A stretch of 64,000 nucleotides of DNA, taken from NCBI RefSeq assembly GCF_023347255.1, contig NZ_CP094466.1:2418001-2482000 (forward strand). The letters are read 5' to 3'. The notes beneath the pieces are model-generated. The model saw only the letters and a program-made list of their open reading frames with translations. It was not told the origin of the DNA and did not search any database. Position 1 is the stretch's first letter. Each line of letters begins with the position of its first letter. The position numbers were made by a program, and so were the translations under genes. The stretch is from Faecalibacterium sp. I4-3-84. Its GTDB lineage: Bacteria > Bacillota > Clostridia > Oscillospirales > Ruminococcaceae. Shown in pieces: positions 43,085 to 51,664 of this stretch.

Positions 43085-44881
43085 TTAATATAGCACGACA
43101 TTCAGTGATTTTTTGAAATGCAGGGTGATCCTATAGATCGTTTCCGGCCATGCGGTGCGCAGGCGCGGGTCGGTGATGGGTACCGGTGTGACCTTGGCAG
43201 CGACCTTTTCCGGGTCAAACCGGATACCGCCCAGCGTGCCCACCGCAAAGCCATCTGCGGTGGCGGCAGGCTGCTGCTCGGTGAGCAGGGTCAGATCCAC
43301 CGTGCCGGGATAGTCTGTTTCGTCCCGCAGGGTGATGCCCTGTTCACTGACCGATACACAGCGGCGGTAGGTGGTAAGCCCTGGGATAGGCGGGTACGCG
43401 CCTGCCAGCTCGGCGGTGATGCTGTTTTCCGTGGTGTGCACCTCCCGGGCGGCGTATTCCGCGCCGGGCAGCTGCTGGATGCCGTCAAAGGTTGGCAGGT
43501 TGTGCCATGCGCTCTGCATCGTCCAAATTTCGTACCGCTGGGGGCTGAAGGTCTTTTTGGTGTAGCTCTCCACCCCGATATCGATCAGGAACGGCCTCCC
43601 GTCTTTGTATACAGTAATGCTGCCGGTATCGTTGTGGTTGTGGCTGTCGCCGTTGGAGCCAAACTTTGCCCCTAACACCCAGCGACCCTGCCGTGCGGCG
43701 TAAATGCCCACACTGGGGTACCACACCGTGGGTAGATGCTGGGGAATTGCAGCGCATTCCATCAGCTCCTGCTCTGCAAAGGCGGTGATGAGCCGGTACC
43801 ACAGGTTGATGTGGGTGCTGCCGTCCGGGTTCTGCAGGTGGTCGGGGTCGGCATCGGCACGGAAGTCTGCCGCCGCAAGTGCCTGCAAAGCATCGCTGCC
43901 AACGGCCTGCCCAAAGCGGTATTCCCGCGCACCGCACCGCCCGGCAAGGGGACTGCAATCGCCAAAGTTCAGGTAGTAAGGCCCTTCTACATGGACATTG
44001 CAGATGTACTCCGCAATATTTTTGATTTTAGGCTCATGGAACAGGGCGCAGAAGGCCTGCGGTGCTACGGCAGATAAAATTTCAAGGCAGCCCCACAGGG
44101 TCAGCCCGGCGTGGCGATAATACTGTGCGCCCTCGTTGCAGCAGCCGTCCGCGCCGTAGTCCTTCAAAAAGCAGTCCAGGCTATACGCGGCCTGTTTTAC
44201 CGCTGCGCAGCGCTGTTCCTGCGAGGTGGGCAGCAGAAAAACCGTGAGCAGCACGTTCTGGGAACACCAGCTCGTCCAGTTGCACATGGCTTCCGCACCG
44301 TTTCCCATCCACCAGAAGTGGCCTGTAAAATAGGGCGTCAGGATGCGGGCGTTCAGCTCCCGCTCCATCCGCGCTGCAATGCCCGGCGCGGTGGTATCCA
44401 GTTCGTCGTGCAGCAGGTAGCGGGTCAGCGCCAGCAGCGCCCCGGTCTCGGCGGCAAAAAGCTCTACAATAGGCTTCGAAGTGTCCGGCAGGGGCAGCTG
44501 CGGGGTGTCCCGCACATAGCTGTTGTGGGCAGGCAGCTGCCATGCGCTTTCCTCGCAGAGCGCCCATACGGTATCCGCAATGGCATCCAGAAAGCGCCCG
44601 CTGTGCTCTACGCACTCGGCGCATACCAGTGCGCACAGCCGCGCCCGGCGGGAAAAATAAGCCGCCTCCCATGCGGCACGCTGCCCGGTGCGGGTGAAAT
44701 CCAGCCAGAGGGAGAGCGGCAGGGGCGCAAGGGGTGTTTGCAGCGCGGCTTCTCCGGCTTTCAAAAAGCGGTGCTTTGCCCGCGGGGGTAAAGCCAGCCA
44801 TGCGGGGCGCTCTTTGGCAGGGGGAAAGGGGCGGTAGTCGGGAAGAAATTCCGGCAGAAAGGCAAGCTGTTCCTGTATCAT
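43085..44881 (-). CDS. Heparinase II/III-like polysaccharide lyase, cytoplasmic
   Basis: 598 residues, alpha toroid then beta-sandwich. Toroid motifs: NWTSWCSQNVLLTVFLL, YGADGCCNEGAQYYRHAGL (with the Tyr expected in catalysis), NFGDCSPLAGRCG. The heparinase_II_III C-terminal domain begins GAKFGSNGDSHNHNDTGSITVYKDGRPFLIDIGVESY. Such enzymes cut uronic-acid-containing glycans by beta-elimination. ATG 44881 has GGAGG 5 nt upstream. No signal peptide, so it acts on imported oligosaccharides. Products would suit the GH88 enzyme of the other arm. Confidence 0.85.
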   Translation of the reverse strand: MIQEQLAFLPEFLPDYRPFPPAKERPAWLALPPRAKHRFLKAGEAALQTPLAPLPLSLWLDFTRTGQRAAWEAAYFSRRARLCALVCAECVEHSGRFLDAIADTVWALCEESAWQLPAHNSYVRDTPQLPLPDTSKPIVELFAAETGALLALTRYLLHDELDTTAPGIAARMERELNARILTPYFTGHFWWMGNGAEAMCNWTSWCSQNVLLTVFLLPTSQEQRCAAVKQAAYSLDCFLKDYGADGCCNEGAQYYRHAGLTLWGCLEILSAVAPQAFCALFHEPKIKNIAEYICNVHVEGPYYLNFGDCSPLAGRCGAREYRFGQAVGSDALQALAAADFRADADPDHLQNPDGSTHINLWYRLITAFAEQELMECAAIPQHLPTVWYPSVGIYAARQGRWVLGAKFGSNGDSHNHNDTGSITVYKDGRPFLIDIGVESYTKKTFSPQRYEIWTMQSAWHNLPTFDGIQQLPGAEYAAREVHTTENSITAELAGAYPPIPGLTTYRRCVSVSEQGITLRDETDYPGTVDLTLLTEQQPAATADGFAVGTLGGIRFDPEKVAAKVTPVPITDPRLRTAWPETIYRITLHFKKSLNVVLY

Positions 44882-44895
44882 AAAAGCCTCCGACT

Positions 44896-46158
44896 TCAAA
44901 TACTTTGCTGATATTCCCGCGGGCTGAGCCCGGTGACCTTTTTGAACACCTTGGAAAAATAGAAGGCGCTTTCGTAGCCCAGTTTTTCCGCAATTTCGTA
45001 GACCTTCAAATCACCCTGTTCCAGCATCTCCTTGGCCGCAGCAATGCGGGTCTCGGTGATGTACTCCACAAAGCCGCTGTCGCCGTATTTGCCAAACAGC
45101 TGACTGAGGTAGTTGGGCGAAAAATTGAACACCGCAGCCACATCTGCCAGCGTCAGCTTTTCCGAAAGGTGATTCTTGATATACTCCTGCACCTGTGCCA
45201 CCACCTGTATCTTCCCGGCGGTGGCGTCGCCCTCGTTGACCTCCACGAACTGGATGGGCTGCTCCACCGTGAGCAGGGGCTGTAGGTGGGCGTTTTCCCG
45301 GCAGCGGCGCGCCAGCCCCAGCAGGGAGCCGGTGGGGCGTCCTACCGCCCAGAGCAGCCGTACCGTGAAATAGTTGTATAGAATTTGGCTGGCGCGTTCC
45401 AGCAGCGGGCGCAGTACCGTCCGGTATTTTTGGCACTGGGCATCGGTCAGGCAGAAAAGCACATTGCAGCGCATGGCATCCGCCCCGGTCACATAGCAGG
45501 GCAGGTAGTTTTGCAGGGTGGTCTCCAGCATCCGCCCGCAGGAAAAACTCAGCTTCAGCTGCTGGGCGGGGGTAAGGGCGGTGTTGGCGATGATCTCGCA
45601 GCTGGCTACAAGGTAGGCGTCGCTTGCAAGGTTCAGCTCCATGTGCTGCAAAGGCTGCTCCAATGCGGCTTCGTCCGGGAACAGCCCGGCGTACAACCGC
45701 ACGAAAAAACGCTCCTGATAGCTGCGCACACTCTCGGCAAGATTTTCCTGTGCTGACAATTCGCCCAGCAAAGCACGCTCCTTTTTTACCTTTTCGGCGG
45801 CCTTGGCAAGGGCGGTTTGCAGGTTTTCGGGGGTCAGGTCCAGCTTGACCAGATAATCCACCACTCCGGCACCCATGGCCTGCTTGATGTAATCAAATTC
45901 TTCAAAGCTGGTCAGCATGATAAAGGCGGGCAGGGCGTTGCGCTCCCGGCAGGTGCGGGCAAGGGTAAGCCCGTCCATCACCGGCATTTTTACGTCGGCA
46001 ATGACGATATCCGGCTTCTCCCGCTCAATGAGTTCCAGCGCCAGCTTTCCGTTGCGGGCGGTGCCGCAGACGGTATAGCCCAGCTTTTCCCATTCCAGCA
46101 TCCCCTGCAGGCCGATGAGCACCAGCGGCTCGTCATCCACCAGTAATATCCGCAGCAT
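44896..46158 (-). CDS. YesN-type response regulator (REC + AraC HTH)
   Basis: 420 residues. Receiver domain 1-120 (LRILLVDDEPLVLIGLQG; phosphoacceptor Asp in PDIVIADVKMPVMDG; Thr/Lys switch in AFIMLTSFEEFDYIKQAMGAG). Middle region of unknown fold. C-terminal 100 residues are an AraC double helix-turn-helix (LTLADVAAVFNFSPNYLSQLF ... VYEIAEKLGYESAFYFSKVFKKVTGLSPREY). Overlaps the kinase gene by 26 nt. It probably activates both arms of the locus; direct repeats at 48098-48130 are a candidate site. Confidence 0.95.
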   Translation of the reverse strand: MLRILLVDDEPLVLIGLQGMLEWEKLGYTVCGTARNGKLALELIEREKPDIVIADVKMPVMDGLTLARTCRERNALPAFIMLTSFEEFDYIKQAMGAGVVDYLVKLDLTPENLQTALAKAAEKVKKERALLGELSAQENLAESVRSYQERFFVRLYAGLFPDEAALEQPLQHMELNLASDAYLVASCEIIANTALTPAQQLKLSFSCGRMLETTLQNYLPCYVTGADAMRCNVLFCLTDAQCQKYRTVLRPLLERASQILYNYFTVRLLWAVGRPTGSLLGLARRCRENAHLQPLLTVEQPIQFVEVNEGDATAGKIQVVAQVQEYIKNHLSEKLTLADVAAVFNFSPNYLSQLFGKYGDSGFVEYITETRIAAAKEMLEQGDLKVYEIAEKLGYESAFYFSKVFKKVTGLSPREYQQSI

Positions 46159-47950
46159 GGGTGTCTCCTTTCTGTTGATAGGGCAGCCGGATGGTGACCT
46201 CGGTGCCCACGTCCTCTTCACTTTCAATGGTCAGGCCGTAACCCTCGCCAAAGGAATACCGGATGCGGCGGTTCACGTTCCACAGGCCGACATGACGGAA
46301 CTTTTCAGCCTTTTCGGCACCCTCGGCGGGCTCGTCCAGAAGGTGAGCTACCTGCTCCGGCGGCATGCCCACGCCGTCATCGGTAATGCGCAGCAATACG
46401 TCCCCGGTATCCGGGTCGGTGGAGATATCCAGCAGCACGCTGCCGTGGCCGCCCTTGGGTTCCAGCCCGTGGAAGATGGCGTTTTCCACCAGCGGCTGCA
46501 AGGTGAACCGGGGAATCATGCAGTCCCGGCAAAGGGTCTCGCTTTCAATGCGGGAGACCTCAATCTCCAGGTCGCCGCCGTAGCGGTACTGCTGGATGGT
46601 AAAGTAATCGTTGAGCAATGCCAGCTCCTCCTGCAAAGGCACCAGCTTCTGGGTGCCTTTGGAGATGCTTTTGGTCAGCCGTGCAAAGGCGGTGACCATC
46701 TCGGCAATGCCGGGCGCGTGCTGGATGGTAGCCATCCAGCGGATGCTGTTGAGGGTGTTGTAGATAAAGTGCGGGTTCACCTCGTTTTGCAGCATCCGGT
46801 ATTCCAGCTCCTGCTTGCGACGTTCGTCCTCCACGCGGCGGGTCATCAGGCTGTCTACGTTTTCGGCAAGCTGGTTGATGCCGCGGCCAATGTCGCCCAG
46901 CTCGTTGTTCCACTCCACCGCGCGGTCCGGGGCAAAGTTGCCGCTGCCCACGGTCTCGATGCGCTTTTGCAGCGCCTCCACCGGGCGGGTGATGACCAAT
47001 TCCAGCCAATACTGTATAAAAAAGCTTAGTCCCCAGATGATGGCTATGCCAAGGGCGATGAGCCACAGGTACACGCCGTAGTGCTGCAAAAAGGTGCTTG
47101 CGGGCAAAAGCTGCACCAGCGCCGCGCTGCGGCCGTTCAGCGTAACCTTGACAACATAGTAGCTCTGGCCGTTCAGCTGCACCTTGCCCTGCCACGCGGT
47201 CTGCTCGGTCATGCCGTTATTGCTTTCGGTGCGCAGGGTGTAGGCTACCTCCCGCAGCCGGTTTTCGGTCTCGGTCAGGCTGCCATTTTCGATCTGCCAC
47301 AGGCGGCTGCCCGTCTCCCAGTACAGCGCGCTGCCGTCGGTCAGGCTGTAACCCGCCGCCGGGTCGGTGACGATGGCGGTATCCAGTGCAAGGTAGGTGC
47401 TGCCCCGGTGCAGAGTGCCCTTGCCGCAGCGGATAGGCTGACTGATGGCAATGCAATCCGGGTTGCCGGGCAGCAGCGGGTCGGTGGTGAACTGCATCCC
47501 GTACCCCTTGGAGAAAAACTGCTTTACGCTGGTGCGGTTGAGCGCCGCCGAGGCGTTCAGCGTGCCGAACTGCAAATGCCGGTCATTCTCGTTGGTAATA
47601 AAGAAGCGGAGGATGTGGCTGTACAGGGTGCTGGAATAGTATTTTTCCTGCACAGCTTTGTAGGCGGCAATGGTCTGGGCGCCATTGACATCCTCCTGCG
47701 AGATGTACCGCCGCACGGTGCTGTTGATGGAAGCCCAGTTCAAAAGGTCATCGGCGCTGTCCAGACTGGTCTCGATGGAGGTAGCCACCAGCCGCAGGTT
47801 GAACTCCGCCGCCTGCAGAGAGTTGGCGCGCACATACTGGTTGGAGAGGGTGAACAGTGCTGCGCCCACAGCCAGCGAGGTAAGGAGGGTAAAAAAACGC
47901 ATCCCCCACATGATCTGCCGCCGCAGAGGGAAACGATGACTGCTTTTCAT
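46133..47950 (-). CDS. YesM-type sensor histidine kinase
   Basis: 605 residues: membrane helix 1 (about 20-40), outside sensor domain of about 250 residues, helix 2 (about 290-312), HAMP, then the His_kinase domain with phosphoacceptor His in EVNPHFIYNTLNSIRWM and ATPase boxes LQPLVENAIFHGLEPKG and ITDDGVGMPPEQV. AGGAGG precedes the ATG. It likely senses an outside oligosaccharide and phosphorylates the regulator encoded next to it. First gene of the minus arm. Confidence 0.95.
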   Translation of the reverse strand: MKSSHRFPLRRQIMWGMRFFTLLTSLAVGAALFTLSNQYVRANSLQAAEFNLRLVATSIETSLDSADDLLNWASINSTVRRYISQEDVNGAQTIAAYKAVQEKYYSSTLYSHILRFFITNENDRHLQFGTLNASAALNRTSVKQFFSKGYGMQFTTDPLLPGNPDCIAISQPIRCGKGTLHRGSTYLALDTAIVTDPAAGYSLTDGSALYWETGSRLWQIENGSLTETENRLREVAYTLRTESNNGMTEQTAWQGKVQLNGQSYYVVKVTLNGRSAALVQLLPASTFLQHYGVYLWLIALGIAIIWGLSFFIQYWLELVITRPVEALQKRIETVGSGNFAPDRAVEWNNELGDIGRGINQLAENVDSLMTRRVEDERRKQELEYRMLQNEVNPHFIYNTLNSIRWMATIQHAPGIAEMVTAFARLTKSISKGTQKLVPLQEELALLNDYFTIQQYRYGGDLEIEVSRIESETLCRDCMIPRFTLQPLVENAIFHGLEPKGGHGSVLLDISTDPDTGDVLLRITDDGVGMPPEQVAHLLDEPAEGAEKAEKFRHVGLWNVNRRIRYSFGEGYGLTIESEEDVGTEVTIRLPYQQKGDTHAADITGG

Positions 47951-48097
47951 GACGGAACCTCCTTTCCGGTAATATTTTGTATTCTTTCCTTTATACAGTA
48001 CTGATTCCGACGCTGTTTGTCAACGGCTTTTTGCATGAAAATTGTGCGCTTTATACGCTTTTTTCTTTCGGTGAGAATGTAAACTGTGCAAGAAAGC

Positions 48098-48130
48098 AAG
48101 AAAGTGCAGACCCCAGTGTAAGAAAGTGCA
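48098..48130. promoter_or_regulatory. Direct repeats, candidate YesN-type operator
   Basis: AAGAAAGTGCA at 48098-48108 and 48120-48130, 22 bp apart (about two helical turns), in the divergent region between the kinase and the sugar-binding lipoprotein genes. The spacing suits AraC-type dimers. The rest of 47951-48292 is AT-rich control DNA with no gene. Confidence 0.6.
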
Positions 48131-48292
48131 TCTTTTTCAAAAAGACGCAGAAAAACTGCAACAGTTCCAGAATTTTTTCCATTCCGTTTTTTGCGCCTGT
48201 GCGGTATCCTAGTGTCAACAAAAGCAAGCGGCTCCCAAGCACGGGGGACACCGCCGTACGAAACACACACTGCCCTGAAGGAGGACACACTT

Positions 48293-49612
48293 ATGAAAAA
48301 GATTTCTCGCCGTTCGTTCCTTACCGCTGCCGCCGCCTGTGGCGCAGCTGCTGCCCTGAGCGCCTGCGGCGGCTCTTCCGCCAGCTCCACGGCTGCTTCC
48401 TCCGCTGCCAGTTCCACCGCTGCATCCGCAGCCGCAGGCCCTGTTACCCTGCAGTGGTCGGTGTGGGATAAGGAGTCCACCCCCTACTGGCAGGCCATGG
48501 CCGACGGCTACATGGCAAGCCACAAGGATGTTACCATCGAGATGGTGGACCTTGGCTCCAGCGATTACATGACCGTTCTGGCTACCCAGCTGGCCGGCAG
48601 CGCCGATCTGGATGTCGTGACCGTCAAGGATATCCCCGGCTACGCAAACCTGATCAATCTGGACTACCTCAAGCCCCTGAACGAGGTGCTGACCCGCGAT
48701 GCCGGCGATTTCAACGGCACCATCGAGCAGCTGACCACCGACGACGGCAACTTCTACGCCGTGCCCTTCCGCAGCGACTTCTGGGTGGTGTACTACAACA
48801 AGGACCTGTTCGATAAGGCCGGTGTGGAGTATCCCTCCAACGACATGACGCTGGAAGATTACGATGCTCTGGCTCGCAAGATGACCAGCGGCTCCGGCGA
48901 TACCAAGGTCTATGGCTGCCACTACCACACCTGGCGCTCCGCCGCTTCTCTGTTCTCCATTCTGGACGGCAAGAACACCATCATCGACGGCACCTACGAC
49001 TTCATGAAGCCCACCTACGATATGGTCATTGCCCAGCAGAAGGACGGCATCTGCATGGACTACGGCTACCTCAAGACATCCTCTCTGCACTACTCCGCAG
49101 CCTTTGAGAACCAGCAGTGCGCAATGGTCAACATGGGAAGCTGGTTCATCTCCACGCTGGAAGCCTACATGAAGGATGCTGAGACCAAGTTCAACTGGGG
49201 CATCGTCAAGTACCCGCACCCCGCCGGTGCAGCTGCCGGTTCTACGCTGGGCACTGTGACCAGCCTGGCCATCAACGCCGATTCTCCCAAGGCTGAGGCC
49301 GCTGCCGACTTCATCAACTGGTGTGTCTCCGAGGAGGGCGCACAGGCCATTGCCAAGACCGGCACCTTCCCGGCTTGCGGCTCCGATGCTACCGCCGAGA
49401 TCATCAAGTCCACCGAGGGCTTCCCTGAGGACAGCAATTCCGTGGATGCACTGACCACCAGCAATGTCTATCTGGAAATGCCCTACACCCAGTATGCATC
49501 TGATATCGAGACCATCCTGAACGCCGAGCACGATGCCATTATGACCATGAGCGAGACCGTGGACGAGGGCATCCAGAACATGAACGATCAGGTTCCCGCA
49601 GTTCTCGGCTGA
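48293..49612 (+). CDS. ABC sugar transporter substrate-binding lipoprotein
   Basis: 439 residues. Lipoprotein signal with RR motif (KKISRRSFLTAAAACGAAAALSACG; lipobox LSAC), a Ser/Ala linker, then a solute-binding domain of the carbohydrate type 1 family (VTLQWSVWDKESTPYWQAMADGY, DLDVVTVKDIPGYANLINL, AVPFRSDFWVVYYNKDLFDKAG, WGIVKYPHPAGAAAGSTLGT). It captures the oligosaccharide for the two permeases downstream. Start at 48293 by GAAGGAGG; the frame is open further upstream without a signal. Confidence 0.95.
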   Translation: MKKISRRSFLTAAAACGAAAALSACGGSSASSTAASSAASSTAASAAAGPVTLQWSVWDKESTPYWQAMADGYMASHKDVTIEMVDLGSSDYMTVLATQLAGSADLDVVTVKDIPGYANLINLDYLKPLNEVLTRDAGDFNGTIEQLTTDDGNFYAVPFRSDFWVVYYNKDLFDKAGVEYPSNDMTLEDYDALARKMTSGSGDTKVYGCHYHTWRSAASLFSILDGKNTIIDGTYDFMKPTYDMVIAQQKDGICMDYGYLKTSSLHYSAAFENQQCAMVNMGSWFISTLEAYMKDAETKFNWGIVKYPHPAGAAAGSTLGTVTSLAINADSPKAEAAADFINWCVSEEGAQAIAKTGTFPACGSDATAEIIKSTEGFPEDSNSVDALTTSNVYLEMPYTQYASDIETILNAEHDAIMTMSETVDEGIQNMNDQVPAVLG

Positions 49613-49708
49613 TAAAGCGTTTCTCGCATTGCTTAGCGTTTCTCCTTCTTCATCATTTTCATTCCCCATTTATTTTCCAATAAACACACATTGGAAAAAG
49701 CCCTGTCC

Positions 49709-49750
49709 GAGCGGGGCGGGTATGCACAGCGCCCGCCCCGCTCATTTTTT
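49709..49750 (+). terminator. Strong hairpin between binding protein and permease genes
   Basis: GAGCGGGGCGGG/CCCGCCCCGCTC stem, then ATTTTTT. In binding-protein operons such a hairpin lets the lipoprotein be made in excess over the permeases, by partial termination or mRNA protection. Confidence 0.85.
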
Positions 49751-49787
49751 GGTAAGCTGTTATACTTCCTGGAAAGGAGGCTCTTTT

Positions 49788-50714
49788 ATGGCGAGTGCTG
49801 CTGTCCAGAATAAAACTCCCCGTAAAGTGCTAAAAAAATCGACCCGCGATTCTCTCATCGCGTATTCCTTTATTGCGCCAAACTTCATCGGTTTCTGCGT
49901 GTTTACGCTGGTGCCCATGGTGTTTGCCATTGCGCTGGCCTTCTGCGCATGGGACGGCCGCCACGCCATCGAATTTATCGGCCTGAAGAACTTTGTAAAG
50001 CTCTTCACCACCGATAAGATCTTTCAGGCGGCGCTGAAAAACACCATCGTCTATGTCATCGGCACTGTGCCGCTGACGCTGGCCTGCTCACTGGCGATGG
50101 CCGTGCTGCTGAACCAGAATGTGAAGCTGCGCAACTTCTTCCGCACCGTGGCGTTCTTCCCCTACGTTGCCTCGCTGGTTGCGGTGGCAGCGGTGTGGAA
50201 CATGATCTTCAACCCCTCCATGGGCCCCATCAACATGCTCCTGAACCAGTTCTTCGGCGTGGCAGTGGAAAACCTGCCCCGCTGGGCTGCCGGCAAGGAT
50301 ACCGCCATGCTGACGGTCATCCTGTTCAGCGTGTGGAAGAACATGGGCTACTACATGGTCATCTATCTGGCCGGCCTGCAGGGCTGCAACCCGGATCTGA
50401 ACGAAGCCGCTGAGCTGGACGGTGCAAACCGCTGGCAGCAGTTCTGGCATATCACCCTGCCGCAGCTGCGCCCCACCACCTTTTTTGTGGTCATCATGCT
50501 CACCATCTCCGGCTTCAAGGTCTACGACCAGATGTACATGATCACGCAGGGCGGCCCCGGTACCGCTACCATGACGCTGGTGTACTACATCTACAATGTA
50601 GCCTTCGTAAATACCCCGAAATACGGCTACGCAAGTGCTATTGCCATGGTGTTGTTCGTACTGGTGCTGATCGTTACCATCATCCAGTTCCGCGGCTCCA
50701 AGGGCGATAACTGA
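49788..50714 (+). CDS. ABC sugar transporter permease 1
   Basis: 308 residues, six membrane helices, MalF/UgpA type. The permease signature EAAELDGANRWQQFWHITLPQLRP (about 207-230) contacts the ATPase. GGAAAGGAGG lies 8 nt before the ATG at 49788. The frame is open to 49629 but without a start signal. Confidence 0.95.
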   Translation: MASAAVQNKTPRKVLKKSTRDSLIAYSFIAPNFIGFCVFTLVPMVFAIALAFCAWDGRHAIEFIGLKNFVKLFTTDKIFQAALKNTIVYVIGTVPLTLACSLAMAVLLNQNVKLRNFFRTVAFFPYVASLVAVAAVWNMIFNPSMGPINMLLNQFFGVAVENLPRWAAGKDTAMLTVILFSVWKNMGYYMVIYLAGLQGCNPDLNEAAELDGANRWQQFWHITLPQLRPTTFFVVIMLTISGFKVYDQMYMITQGGPGTATMTLVYYIYNVAFVNTPKYGYASAIAMVLFVLVLIVTIIQFRGSKGDN

Positions 50715-50731
50715 GAAAGGAGGAAGAAGCT

Positions 50732-51592
50732 ATGGCAACCGCTGTTATTAAAGACCACGCTTCCCAGAAGCGCCGCAACTTCATCTCCAAGTTCCTGATC
50801 TATTTCTTCCTCATCGTCATCACAGCCTGTATGCTGCTGCCCTTTTTGTGGATGTTGTCCTCCTCCTTTAAGCTGAATAAGGACGTGTTCGGCTTCCCCA
50901 TCCAGTGGATCCCCAAAAATCCGCGCTGGCAGAACTATGTGGACATCTGGACCCAGATCCCGCTGCTCACCTTTGTGAAGAACACGGTCAAGATCACCGT
51001 GGTGGTCACCCTGCTGCAGCTGTTCACCTCCTCCTTTGCGGCCTACGCCTTTGCCAAGATGCAGTTCAAGGGCAAGAATGTGCTCTTCCTCGGCTACATT
51101 GCCACCATTGCCGTACCTTGGCAGGCCTACATGGTGCCGCAGTTCATGATGATGAGCTCGTGGCACCTGAACAACACCCATCTGGCCATCATGTGCCTGC
51201 AGGCCTTCAGTGCCTTTGGTGTGTTCCTGATGAAGCAGTTTTACGAGGGCGTGCCCACCGAGCTGTGTGAGGCTGCCCGTATCGATGGCCTGAGCGAGTA
51301 CGGCATCTGGTGGCACATCATGCTGCCCCTCAGCCTGCCCGCGCTGTCCACCCTGACCATCTTCACCTTCGTGAACACCTGGAACGACTTCCTTGGCCCC
51401 CTGATCTATCTGACCAAGACCGAGCTCAAGACCATCCAGATCGGTCTGCGCATGTTCATCACCCAGTATTCCGCAGAGTACGGCTTGATCATGGCAGCCT
51501 CTGTGGTGGCACTGATCCCGGTGCTGATCGTGTTCCTCTCCCTGCAGAAATACTTTGTGCAGGGCGTGGCATCCACCGGCATCAAGGGTTAA
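50732..51592 (+). CDS. ABC sugar transporter permease 2
   Basis: 286 residues, six helices, MalG/UgpE type. Signature CEAARIDGLSEYGIWWHIMLPLSLP. AAAGGAGGAAG lies before the ATG, 17 nt after permease 1. No ATP-binding gene follows, so a shared MsmX-type ATPase encoded elsewhere is expected to power the importer. Confidence 0.95.
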   Translation: MATAVIKDHASQKRRNFISKFLIYFFLIVITACMLLPFLWMLSSSFKLNKDVFGFPIQWIPKNPRWQNYVDIWTQIPLLTFVKNTVKITVVVTLLQLFTSSFAAYAFAKMQFKGKNVLFLGYIATIAVPWQAYMVPQFMMMSSWHLNNTHLAIMCLQAFSAFGVFLMKQFYEGVPTELCEAARIDGLSEYGIWWHIMLPLSLPALSTLTIFTFVNTWNDFLGPLIYLTKTELKTIQIGLRMFITQYSAEYGLIMAASVVALIPVLIVFLSLQKYFVQGVASTGIKG

Positions 51593-51607
51593 ACAAATCA
51601 CCCGTAA

Positions 51608-51643
51608 GCGGGGCGTGGGCAGTACCTGCGCCCCGCAGTTTTG
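51608..51643 (+). terminator. Hairpin between permease 2 and beta-glucuronidase genes
   Basis: GCGGGGCG/CGCCCCGC stem with a 13-nt loop, then AGTTTTGTTT. The T-tract is modest, so readthrough into the enzyme genes is likely. Confidence 0.7.
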
Positions 51644-51664
51644 TTTGAATAGAGGAAATGCGTT

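Noticed and set aside
48215-49669. 484-residue minus-strand frame opposite the sugar-binding lipoprotein
   Set aside because: Antisense shadow. The plus strand encodes an obvious lipoprotein with signal and domain motifs.
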